Assembly (NCBI GenBank): GCA_030068075.1
Contig: CM057829.1
Span: 87,163,889-87,227,888, forward strand
Origin: Paguma larvata
Taxonomy: Eukaryota; Chordata; Mammalia; Carnivora; Viverridae
Length of the DNA stretch: 64,000 nt
Direction: 5' to 3'
The notes under the pieces are model-generated. The model saw only the letters and a program-made list of their open reading frames with translations, did no database searches and was not told where the DNA came from. Every line of letters starts with the position of its first letter. Position 1 is the first letter of the stretch. Positions 54,880-64,000 of the stretch are shown in pieces. The position numbers and the translations under genes are program-made.

Positions 54880-55580
54880 ATATACATTCATTCAATACAT
54901 ATTGATTTAAAAACTATGCGCCAGAGAGCAGGCTCTTGGATATATCTCTGAACCTTCCAGACCAAAAACCTCTGTGGGGCTTGTGGAGCAGAAGACTAGG
55001 TGAGGAGAGAAGAAGTAAACATGAAACATGAGAAAGAAGCAAACTACACAGTAACATAGTATCAGAGAGGTGGCCAGAGCTGGCCGAAAGAGAGACTAGC
55101 TCAGTACAAGGAAGGTGGGGGCAAGGGGTGAGAGGGTGGAAAGGTCAAATTTCAGTTTTAAACAAGGCAGTCATAGAAGGCCCCGTGCTGTGGTATTTGA
55201 GTGCTGAACTGAAGGAATCTCCAGGGGAAAAGTATTAGAGCCAGAGGGAACAGTCAATGCAAAGGTAAAAGCACAGCAGGCACACCCGTGTATGAATAAC
55301 AGTAACTGCAAGAAAGCTGGTGTGGCTGGAATAGAAAGAGGGAAGCAAAATGTGGTGCGTGCTAAGATCAGGGGGGTAATGGTGGGGTAGATGTCGACAG
55401 TTTTGTAGGCCACCGAAAGGCTTTTACTCTGGGTTTCCTGATTTTAACCATGATCTAATATTTTAAAAGGATTACTTAGGCTATTTTGTTGAGAGCAGGG
55501 CATAGGTGGACAAGGATAAAAGCAAGGAGACCAATTAGAAAGCTATTGCAATAATTCAGGCAAGAGATTTTTATGACGTC
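54880..55580 (-). mobile_element. L2 LINE, antisense
   Basis: ATTCATTCAATACATATTGAT, ATGCGCCAGAGAGCAGGC, CAATGCAAAGGTAAAAGC, AAGCTGGTGTGGCTGGAATA, GTTTTGTAGGCCACCGAAAGG, AAAGGATTACTTAGGCTA, GGAGACCAATTAGAAAGC and TATTGCAATAATTCAGGCAAG follow the reverse-strand L2 3' region for about 700 bp. Confidence 0.75.
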
Positions 55581-57979
55581 ACCGGGCTTTTTCTTAGGTA
55601 TTCTGGAAAAAATTCTGTGAAAAAGTTTAAATCTGTTGTCTAAACCCAGAAATATACTTGATTTTTTTTTAAAAACAAGTACACATGTTCTGCTGCTAAA
55701 AATATAAAAATAATAATAATTTTTAAAAGATAGAGGAAAAAGAGCCTCAGCGTGAAACTTATTTTATGTGGGAAGCCACCCAGAGAGACAGATCAGATGA
55801 CCTGAGCCAGCCCTACACCAAAATCTCCAAAGAACACATGAAAACAAATTTAATGCCTCAAAGTACACAGTCACTTGCTAGGCACAGAGAATATTGGAAG
55901 AAAATGTTTCTTTTCTTTTATTGTATTATAACAGCGGCCAGCTTTCCTATATGATTTTATCATCCCCAGTCAAGTGTCAGCTGTCATTTCTCCAGACTAA
56001 AGTCGCTTTCGATTCTTTCAGACTTGTTGGGCAAATGCCAATGGAGTTAAGGGAATTTTCCTACATCTAGTGTGACCATTATGCTCAGAACTTCTTATAT
56101 ATTTATCATTATTTGATCAGATATATCTAATCTAGTTGACTTGCAAGACAATTTGACAGAAGAATTTCCCTACTGTCCTCTTACTAAAACCACAGCTACC
56201 TCCTTTTGTCTCCTGCTCAGCAAGGGATCTCTTGACCTAGAGTGGCTACGGTTACCTAGGCAAGCTGAAAGAAACCCGTCGTTCACAGATAGATGAGGAG
56301 ATTGCCAAATTTGCACTTTCCAGCAGTTCAGTGGAAGAAAACTAAGATTCTTCCTCCTCACAGGAGCAAGAAATCGCCAGAATAGATAGAAATCTTAGAG
56401 GATCCCAAGTGATCTATCCCGTCAACCAAGCCACATCTGTTTTGCCTAAAACGTTATTCTAACTTACCACCAAGACCAAGCAAGTAATTTCATTTCCACT
56501 GCCTTCTCCTACCTTCTCCCCTAAGACACAACTCAGTGCTACTTATTAATGTCTAAAAAAGCGGGAGAAATCATTTTTCTGACACCAGAGGAAATAAATG
56601 ACACATGTAAGCATCTAGTACAGTATTCAGTATCAGAGATTTTACTCTTGTTAAATGACTTTAATCAAAAAGTACAAATTAATTATGGCAATTAAAGTGT
56701 TCGAGAGTTGGAATAATCACTAGAAAAAAGAGAGGACTGAGAAAACAGACACCCCTAAAACCAACGTCACCATTTCCTTGAGGGGGACACAATAAATCCA
56801 CCCATTGGGGACAAACAAGAGCTGTAGCCAGGAGTATTTGGTAAGGTAGATCTAGAGATACAGACATCAAGGTTTCTTCCAAATGTAGGCTTGAGATTTG
56901 ATCAGTTCAATTATAATAATGTAAAGAAAGAGGGGAAGTAAGAAGAAAAGGAGAAGAAGAGAAACAGCAGCAGCTTATGTTGGTAATCAATTTCCATATA
57001 TTTTGAAAAAGAAAGTCAGCTGGCTCATGCAGGGACTGGTGTGTACCTCCTATATTCCTATATTATTCATCTTTAGGTAGTGTAAGTATTGCAACAAATC
57101 CGATTTTCATCAGCCACTCATTATTATTGTACTCATTTCCTGAAGCATGTTACAGGAGACATAACCACTCACACAGCATATACAACTAGTTATGGAGAGC
57201 CAAGCTATTATCTTCAAGATGACCCATTGCCTGTGCTAAGAAAATGCTTAGGTTTTAGCTTTATCTAAATGGAACCTAAAGATGTTGGGGATAGAAAACA
57301 AAAGCAACCAAGTATCCTGGTTGCTACTCAGTCATTTAACTAGTGGCTTAGTGTTTATGGAATGTGAGCTCTGATCTCACTTCTTAACCTCGCTGGGTGG
57401 TTCCAGCACGGGATGTTTCTAACTTCAGTCAGTTTCCTGGAAGCACTTTTCCACAACAAATCTGTAAAACGGATACAAAAATGAGAACCCATCCCCACTG
57501 CACACTCGTACATCATGAACTATTGACTACAAACATCTGTTTAAATGTAATTTAGAAAATATAAACCTTGAATATATTGACACACATTATGAAGTGCCGT
57601 TCTGTGTCCAGTTCATTTTATATGGATTAAAAAATAAAATAAAACTGGAGACTCTTCTCCGTAAATTAACTAAGCAGTCTAATGACACAGATCACTTAAC
57701 TAAATGCAGTCATGTTCTTAGACACTGCCTAGTACGTCAGTGGCCTGAACTAGCCAGTGTATCACCTTAAATGTAAATTCCAACATACGGTATAATACAC
57801 ACTGGAACCACTCTTTGCCAGTTTCCTCCTACCAGTGAAATAGCATCTACTCATCACTGTCAGCATCATCTGAAAGCATTTGTTAGGCAAAGGGCCATGG
57901 ATGGTGCTCTCCCAGGTCCTGTGCAAAGTGAGGTAATATCCAATTTCCTGACCTCTGGAGGCCTTCAGACCAAGGCCAA

Positions 57980-58480
57980 GAATGCTAAAGCAGACAGATG
58001 TAAGGAGAATCAGCTAGCTGAATAAGCTTTAAAGCATTGCATGAATTAAGTGAACGGATAAAGTGTAACATTTTGCATAAGCAGAGGATAATTAAGCGAA
58101 AGAGAGGCAAGTAAGAGCCCCCGTGGCGTTCTGTGCGTTCGGACCAAGTGGAGACGTCAGAGGAGCAGGATGAGCAAACATATAAAAAAAATAATAAGAT
58201 TCCACTTTTCAACGTTTTTGCTGGCTTCCGTATTACAGAGCACGTAGTAATTGACAAGCGGTGGGATGATACAGAAATATATATATTTCATTCTTTAAAG
58301 AGAAAAGAGAAAAAGACTTCGGTTTTTAACTCAGTGAATCCATAAACCCTTGTAAACTTACAAAACCATGCAGAACATTTGGTTTAAGCTAGCCTACAGT
58401 AAAGAAAGCCTTTAAAATGAGGCAGAGAAGTGGGAGCTACTGAATTATACTAAGAAGCCAGTTTGAAAGGGACTTACTTA
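57980..58480. promoter_or_regulatory. Candidate conserved non-coding element
   Basis: Motif-rich and repeat-free: GAATTAAGTGAACGG (58042), ATTTTGCATAAGCAG (58069), GATAATTAAGCG (58087), GAGACGTCAG (58150), CGTAGTAATTGAC (58243). Retained CpGs include GTGGCGTTCTG and TGCGTTCGGACC. The mixture of OCT/homeodomain-like cores and intact CpGs suggests an enhancer. No alignment was available. Confidence 0.3.
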
Positions 58481-58859
58481 ATGAAGCTTGTTTTAAATTG
58501 TCCATCTCTTGTAAGGATGTGTGCACTTCTCAGAGTCCTTCTGTGATCGGGTTTTGTTTTTGTGAACTTAGTGAATAGGATTTAAACTTCTTAGCTTTTT
58601 TTTTCTTTTTTTTTTTTTCAAAAACTACAAACGCAATCAGTTTGAGTAGAATCCATTCAATTGGCCTCTGCTTTCTGAATGCAAGAAAGAAGCTACTTTT
58701 CCTCCCCTTCGTTTCATTCCAGCTGAGCGCAGTGCAGCAAACATCTCATGCTGAAATCAGTGCCTTTTTAAAACATCAAGGGGCTTGAAAGCTCCGAACC
58801 TGTTCAGAGGTGAAGTGGCTCGAGAGATGGGCTCAGACGCACCCTATTTGCACTTCCCT

Positions 58860-59310
58860 CCGCTGTAAAGGATCTCAGTCCTTTATCCGTAGGCCTCATT
58901 ATGAAAGTTCTCTCTCGCTCTGAACGCCCGGACCAGGGCAGGTCTGCTCTTTGGTATTGTAGTGGCACTCTCTGTTGCGCTCACTGTAAAGAATCCCGGC
59001 CATTGGCTGCGGTCTCCTGTGAGATCAAGAGAAACCAGGTTCTCTACAGTGAGGAAGGGAGTTAATTGCTCTGCCCTCCCCAAGTGCCCTTCACAATCCC
59101 GCCTGCATTCATACCAGCGCTGGCTGCTTTCTTTTCTCTCCAAGGGTTATTACTGTTGCGGAGGAAGGAAGGGTTCTACCTCTGTAGGGCTGCCGCGATG
59201 GGTTCAGAAAGCAGGAGAGGGAAAATCTCCCCGCCAGTTTTTCCACCGCTCACAAAGCGCAAGTTGCAGAGTCATGAGCACCCTTCTGCAGGAAGCCAAA
59301 ATCTTTAAGT
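58860..59310. promoter_or_regulatory. CpG-retaining stretch with inverted CCAAT box
   Basis: CCCGGCCATTGGCTGCGG at 58995-59012 combines CpGs with an inverted CCAAT box. More CpGs follow (GCTGCCGCGATGG, CCGCTCACAAAGCGC). Promoter-like words without TATA box, transcript or open frame evidence. Confidence 0.25.
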
Positions 59311-60610
59311 GTGGGCTTCTTCCCTTCTCAACAGAGAGAGTTCTTAAACCAGCAGCTTCTCGGAATAAAAGAAGAAAGTAAAAATGTCCACATGTTGTGT
59401 TGAAACATACCTTGCAATTAACGCAACAGGAGGAAAGTGTGGATTAACTGCTTAACTTCCTAATGAGATGCATCTGGTGTTCTTATTCTTCTGCAAATAA
59501 GCCCCATTCCTGGTGCTTAGTCTTTTCTCAGGCAGACCCCAGAGCAGTGATGGATCCTTCTATCTCTGGACGAGGATGCAATCTGGGAATTCCTAGAGAA
59601 GAGTGCTGGATTTTTACAGGTTTGCTTAATGGACTTTGTGGGGAGTGCCCCAATCACTTTCAGTTGTTCAGCTTCCTGCTTGAGGAGCCAGTTAGTTCTT
59701 GCTGGTAACTGAAGTACATTTTCTGTTCGTGACTGCCAGATAAAGCCACTCCTTTTCCCCCTCAGGACTGAAATCTCACGATAGCCTTTGGCCCAAGTGA
59801 GGGTTTGCCTCGGTAGGATCGTCCACCCAGATTTTTGATCACGATGCTCTCCCCCACTGACTCGGTAGACACAAATTTGCATTGTTTTAAAGAATTTCAG
59901 GAATTTTCATTCCCAAATGTAGTTGGTTTTGCACTATTATATCTTTATATAGCTTCAAATTAACCCAACTCTATGAGAGCCAAAGCTAATTTCACTGGAA
60001 CTCTAAAGAAGCCCGTTAAACATTTATGGGATGCCTCCTATAAGCAGATATTTAAGGATTTCAAATATAAGGTTCTTCTCCCTTTGCTCAATATGGAAAT
60101 TTTGCTCATTGTAAGATTAGCACTAACGTTTTGTTTCAAATACCCCAGACAATGAGTGGATTTTGTCTTTAGGGGAGACAAGGAGACCCTGGAGGTTCAA
60201 GGATTAGACCTAATGTGCTCCGAGTAATCAGCGACAGGAGGCTTCCAGAAGCTTGTGTATTTGAATGAATATCGTCTCTCCACAACGGAGTGGCTTATCT
60301 TGCACTTCAACACATATCTAATGTCAAATATTAAATGTTTTCACCGAAAGTGGGTTTCTGCATGTAGGGGGAGGAAAATGCACTTTTATGTTATGCAAGC
60401 TGATGGTTTATGTAAGCTGGAAAAGAAATAAGGAGGTCAGTTTCTGTCCACAGTGGGGTGGGCATTTAGGAGTAGGGCTAAGTCATAGTTTCCGTTCCCA
60501 TCAAATCTATGTCCTTTTTTCCCCTTGAAGGGAATGCAACATAATTTTTGAAACTGGGTACAAGAGGGAAACGCTCTGGATTTGGGTTATGATTTTAAAG
60601 TGAAAAACTA

Positions 60611-60817
60611 AGGACGCCTGGGTGGCTCAGTCGGTTGGGCGGCTGACCTCGGCTCAGGTCATGATCTTACTGTGTGTGAGTTCGAGCCCCGCATCGGGCT
60701 CTGTGCTGACAGCTCAGAGCCTGGAGCCTGCTTTGGATTCTGTGTCTCCCTCTCTTTCTCTGCCCTTCTCCTGCTCACTCTATGTCTCAAAAATAAATAA
60801 ACGTTAAAAAAATGTTA

Positions 60818-60846
<29 letters not shown>
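60611..60846 (+). mobile_element. Young felid CAN SINE, exact 14-bp duplication
   Basis: AGGACGCCTGGGTGGCTCAG, A box GTGGCTCAGTCGGTTGGGC, CCTCGGCTCAGGTCATGATC, B box GAGTTCGAGCCCCGC, CAGCTCAGAGCCTGGAGCC and ATAAATAAACGTT. The tail is extended as an AAAT array. AAAGTGAAAAACTA is duplicated exactly (60597-60610 and 60847-60860). Retained CpGs indicate a recent insertion. Confidence 0.96.
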
Positions 60847-60848
<2 letters not shown>

Positions 60849-60849
60849 A
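60815..60849. repeat. (AAAT)8 tail microsatellite
   Basis: About eight uninterrupted AAAT units formed within the A-tail of the SINE above. Confidence 0.9.
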
Positions 60850-60860
60850 GTGAAAAACTA

Positions 60861-61439
60861 GTCATTGTGGCCTAGCAAGGAAACGCTTGACATCGATAGG
60901 CCAGAGCCCAGCAGCAGGGACATCACCACTCCCTTTGGTAGCTAAGATTGTAGTACAAGGTCTAAGTCAAGCCCTTACAATATCCAAATGCCTGCCAAAT
61001 TGAATTGCACACAAAATTCTTCGAAGTAACAAGTCTCTCAGATGGTGCTTTATGACAAACGACCTTGGGTTTAGTAAAATTTTAAAAAGATATTTTCTTC
61101 ATTTATTACCCCCAACACTCGAACCTCTTCATCTCCTGCTAAGAGGCCTTGAGTTAGTGTGTTAAGAAAAATATGCAACACTTCTCTGCACATCTCTCTG
61201 TTTTGGCATGCAGCCAGCCCTGGCTTGTCACCTGGCGTCACATAAGCTTGGGTCAGAGCACCCAGGAATTGGGAGGAAAGGAGGCCAGCTCCTCACACAT
61301 CTGGTACTTGAGCTAAAGGGCCCCCTTTTGTGTGAATTAGGTAATTGGGACAAGAGCGAGAGATGGCTCTCCGGAAGACTCCTTCGAATGGACTTTTCTA
61401 AAATATTTCCAGCAGGGAGATATTGGTATGGAGACAGCA
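60861..61439. other. Unassigned sequence
   Basis: No mobile element or gene recognised. A 156-codon frame begins at 61208 but extends into the L2-like repeat and lacks any motif. Confidence 0.4.
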
Positions 61440-61690
61440 GACTTGGAAAAATTCATATTTGTTATCCATTCATTGCTTCAACCAATTTATTGAACCCCTA
61501 CCTCCTTAGTTCCAGCCACTGTGCTAAGCACCGGATAGGTAATTTTAAACAAATAGTACAAGGTCCCTGCCTGCCTGTAGTTTATAATTTAAGAAGTGAA
61601 CAAATGAGTACACAGATGAATATACTCTATAATTTCAAAATGAAGCCAGTGACGAAGGAAAAGAATAAGGTTCCATGAAAGAGACTGAAG
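61440..61690 (-). mobile_element. L2 LINE, antisense 3' end
   Basis: CAACCAATTTATTGAACCCC, CCACTGTGCTAAGCACCGG, TACAAGGTCCCTGCCTGCC and TGTAGTTTATAATTTAAG are the antisense L2 terminus. The following 'aataaggttccatgaa' part is weaker. Confidence 0.65.
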
Positions 61691-62479
61691 GGTGTCCGGA
61701 TTTAGACCTGAGGGTGGGAGAAGACTGTGGGGGAGGGGATATCTAATTTAGTTCCCAAGAAAATTGGGATTCTAGAATTAGCATCTTTTCTCATGGCCAT
61801 TTTGTAATTTTGCGTCAAGATTATAGCATCTGTAGCATTTAAATCACCCAACGTTGGCTGCCTCTCCAACTTTATGTCCATTTCACCTTGCCTCAATCCC
61901 CACCCTTGGAAACATTGCATTTGCTGCCCCTCAGAATGCTTTGTCAAGCGTCTATTGCTTCACCAACATCTGCCAGCCCCTCTGACTATGTCTTCCTTAC
62001 GTCTTCACTATGATAACGCCTCCTCTTCCTTCATCACGCATCTGGGATAAGATTGCTTTCAGAAAATCTCTGATTCTTTTCTCTTCCCCATGCAAGGGAC
62101 TCAGTGACTCGGTTCCAGAGGACACATTCCCATTTTTATTTCTATATGTCACAATGGTTGAATGTCAGCAATTTCATATGGTTCAATCAATAAGCTTATG
62201 TGAATGGCAGCCGTACAGTGCCCTCTGTTCATATAGACTATGGCGCACATGAAATTTCTGAAATTGTGCAATATGGCGGCTCTGCTCACCACATGGCCAT
62301 GCCCTGTGTTTCTATAGTACACTATACTCCTGTCGAAAATTTATTTTACCATTTTGAATAAACTGATATGCTCATGATTTTTTAATCCTTCTCAATAGTT
62401 TCATCTTATATCCTTAATAATTAGCACAGAACACTTTTTGTTGTAACACTAAAAACTTACATAACACTGTAACACTTTT
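61691..62479. other. Unassigned sequence
   Basis: 62200-62330 (ATGGCGCACATGAAATTTC, AATATGGCGGCTCTGC) has the texture of an old DNA transposon but was not identified. No gene. Confidence 0.35.
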
Positions 62480-62710
62480 GTCATTTATTGCGTTTCTACC
62501 AGCACCAGACACTTTAAATACCTCATCTCAAATTCTCACGACAGTGTTAACAGATAAATAATATTATCCAATTTTTACAATTGAATAACTTAGACTTAAA
62601 GTGAAATGATTTGTGTACTTAAGTATAAATTATAAATATAAAGGATGGCGGAGCTCAGAATTGAGGGATGTGCTATCTGATTCTAGAACCCGTATTCTTT
62701 AAACCATGCT
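62480..62710 (-). mobile_element. MIR SINE, antisense
   Basis: CACCAGACACTTTAAATACC, CATCTCAAATTCTCACGACAG, TATTATCCAATTTTTACAATTG, GGCGGAGCTCAGAATTGAGG and CTATCTGATTCTAGAACCCG follow antisense MIR order. Confidence 0.7.
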
Positions 62711-62722
62711 AGGTTTTGCTAT

Positions 62723-62755
62723 TTCATTCATTCATTCATTCATTCAGTTAGCGTT

Positions 62756-62793
<38 letters not shown>
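62723..62793. repeat. Compound microsatellite (TTCA)n + (CA)17
   Basis: Five to six TTCA units (62723-62746), a 13-bp spacer, then pure CA from 62760 to 62793. The (CA) tract is the longest dinucleotide repeat in the window. Confidence 0.95.
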
Positions 62794-62797
<4 letters not shown>

Positions 62798-63724
62798 TAC
62801 GCACACATACAGTGAGTACCAGGCCTTGTATTAGTGTCATTGGCATGCCAGTAAGTGACAAAACCTGACTTTCCTTTAGGAGCTTTCAGTCTATCAGGGA
62901 AGGCAGACACTGACCTATCAATTATAAGTCAGATAAACTGGGGTAAACGTTGATTGAAGTGACCTGAATGTACAGGAGGCAAACATACAGAGGTATTACG
63001 ATAGCTACCCCTACAAAAAGAAATATGTTTAAGTTGTTTAGTTTTAAAATATTAAAAATACTCCCTTTGTCCCTCATGCCACTACCTACTTTGTTTCAGA
63101 ATAATCGGGTTATATCCTAGATGTAATAAGTATCTGGTTATGATTGAGGCCAGCTCTACCACTTCCCAGCAGCACCTAGACGGTTTCTTCTGGGCTGTTA
63201 GTTGTTTGGGGTTGGGTTGGTGCCACCTGCCACAGGAAACATATCTGACCAGTTCTGAAACTAATTCCTGCAGTTGGGTCATTATAAGTGACAGACCCTA
63301 AGGTGTGGATGTGAGTTGGTTGCAGAGAGAGCCCCCTGTGCTCAGAGGGGGAATTGGCTGACCACACTAGTAATTCAGGAAGCAGCTGGTCGAAACCTAT
63401 CTGTTAAAACTTGGGACTCAGGCTGACCATTTAAAATTTTTGGTGAAAAATGTAAAGAACATAATTAGTTATGGAAATTAGAAATGGTGAATAAGATTGA
63501 AGAAACCCCCTATAAGCTGAAAACAAAGCACAACTGAAAACGTCACCAGTTCAGAGATGTCGATTCACCAATTTTAATTTTACCTCTGCTCCTAACTCAT
63601 TTTCCCAGAAAGTATATGTGTTTTGTGTTTTCTTTGTTTTCCCTTAGTTCTCTGTCAACAGGCTGTGTACACTGCTTGGCGCCAAGAGACATAAGGAGAA
63701 TTTATACAGAGCGGTTCCTTATAG
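62794..63724. other. Unassigned sequence
   Basis: No gene or mobile element recognised. Frames at 63082-63367 are on the minus strand only and without motif. Confidence 0.4.
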
Positions 63725-63995
63725 AATGAAACAATCAGAGAACAAAGAGGAATCTCAGAAGCAGAGAATCTGGAATCAGAAGAGACCTTAGAAATCCTCT
63801 GTCCCACATTCCCAAGAACGTGGGAATTGTCCCATCCCAGATTTCTTTAAATACTTCCATAAACAGGGACCTCATTAGCGTACCGCAACTCCTATTATGG
63901 AAAAGTCCTGCATATGGAGGCAAGGAATGCCTCCCATGACCTCAACAAATAGCATCACTTTCTGTCCTCAGAACAGTATAATCCTTGTTTCATAC
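63725..63995. mobile_element. Ancient mammalian repeat, family uncertain
   Basis: AGAGACCTTAGAAATCCTCTG, AAATACTTCCATAAACAGGG and ACCTCATTAGCGTACC resemble a widespread old element with the pattern 'agggaccttagagatcatct...aatacctccagtgatggggaactcac'. The family name is not certain. It reaches the end of the window. Confidence 0.4.
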
Positions 63996-64000
63996 AGCAG

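Larger units (their letters stand above)
55581..60596. other. Transposon-poor 5-kb block
   Basis: No SINE, LINE, LTR or DNA transposon could be recognised. It includes the candidate elements at 57980-58480 and 58860-59310. The longest frames (58962-59381 plus, 59517-59882 minus) carry no domain or splice context and overlap opposite-strand frames. Confidence 0.4.

Noticed and set aside
58962..59381. 139-codon frame in a CpG-bearing stretch
   Set aside because: Overlaps another forward frame and a reverse frame; composition does not suggest a protein. The CpG content explains the lack of stops.
61208..61678. 156-codon plus-strand frame, the longest in the window
   Set aside because: The second half runs antisense through an L2 3' end. 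No recognisable domain or splice-bounded exon.
1..64000. CRISPR array, operon, prophage or other prokaryotic system
   Set aside because: No spaced direct repeats of CRISPR type, no dense coding, and pervasive mammalian retroposons. The sequence is vertebrate nuclear DNA.

Overview
The window reads as non-coding nuclear DNA of a cat-family carnivore. The evidence is about twenty copies of a tRNA-Lys-type CAN SINE in its felid form: a gGGCGCCTGGGTGGCTCAG-like head, an internal GAGTTCGAGCCCC box, a (TC)n stretch and an AATAAATAAAC tail. Much older mammalian debris is also present (MIR, L2, MER5A-like and other hAT-type elements, HAL1-like, CR1/L3). The exact species cannot be read from the sequence. 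No protein-coding gene, exon, rRNA or tRNA gene, CRISPR array or prokaryote-type operon could be supported. The open reading frames are short, lack splice context, and are either chance frames or pieces of transposons.

Layout. 1-9 kb: unique AT-rich sequence with an L2 relic, two antisense SINEs, and a 5'-truncated L1 (7.58-8.22 kb) inserted inside an older MIR. 9.2-9.7 kb: an LTR, with a second member of the same family at 47.7-48.2 kb. 11.35-18.0 kb: a block in which I recognise almost no transposon. It holds a homeodomain-motif-rich stretch (13.27-13.87 kb), a CpG-retaining stretch (15.65-15.81 kb) and three abutting nuclear-receptor half-sites (16.84-16.86 kb). 18-19.1 kb: a long L2. 21.7-31.3 kb: SINE-rich, with L1M remnants, MIRs, a hAT element and three SINEs within 1 kb. 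31.3-34 kb: mostly unique.

34.4-44.9 kb: nested repeats. An L2 is split by a SINE, a hAT element is split by a SINE, two MER5A-like elements follow, and a SINE carries a perfect (GAAA)16. A CR1/L3 reverse-transcriptase relic is also split by a SINE, and a second truncated L1 has a G-rich 3' end. 45-49 kb: a CpG/E-box patch, the second LTR with an intact TATA box, and an AT-motif-rich candidate element (48.43-48.74 kb). 49.5-55.6 kb: two antisense L2s, a HAL1-like relic and four SINEs, including a young one with an exact 18-bp target duplication. 55.6-60.6 kb: a second transposon-poor block. 60.6-64 kb: another young SINE, MIR/L2 fragments and a compound microsatellite.

The most useful reading is a gene-desert or large-intron interval. 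The transposon-poor blocks are candidate cis-regulatory DNA, and the repeats record a layered insertion history. All regulatory calls are inferences from motif content, CpG retention and lack of repeats. Cross-species alignment was not possible here.
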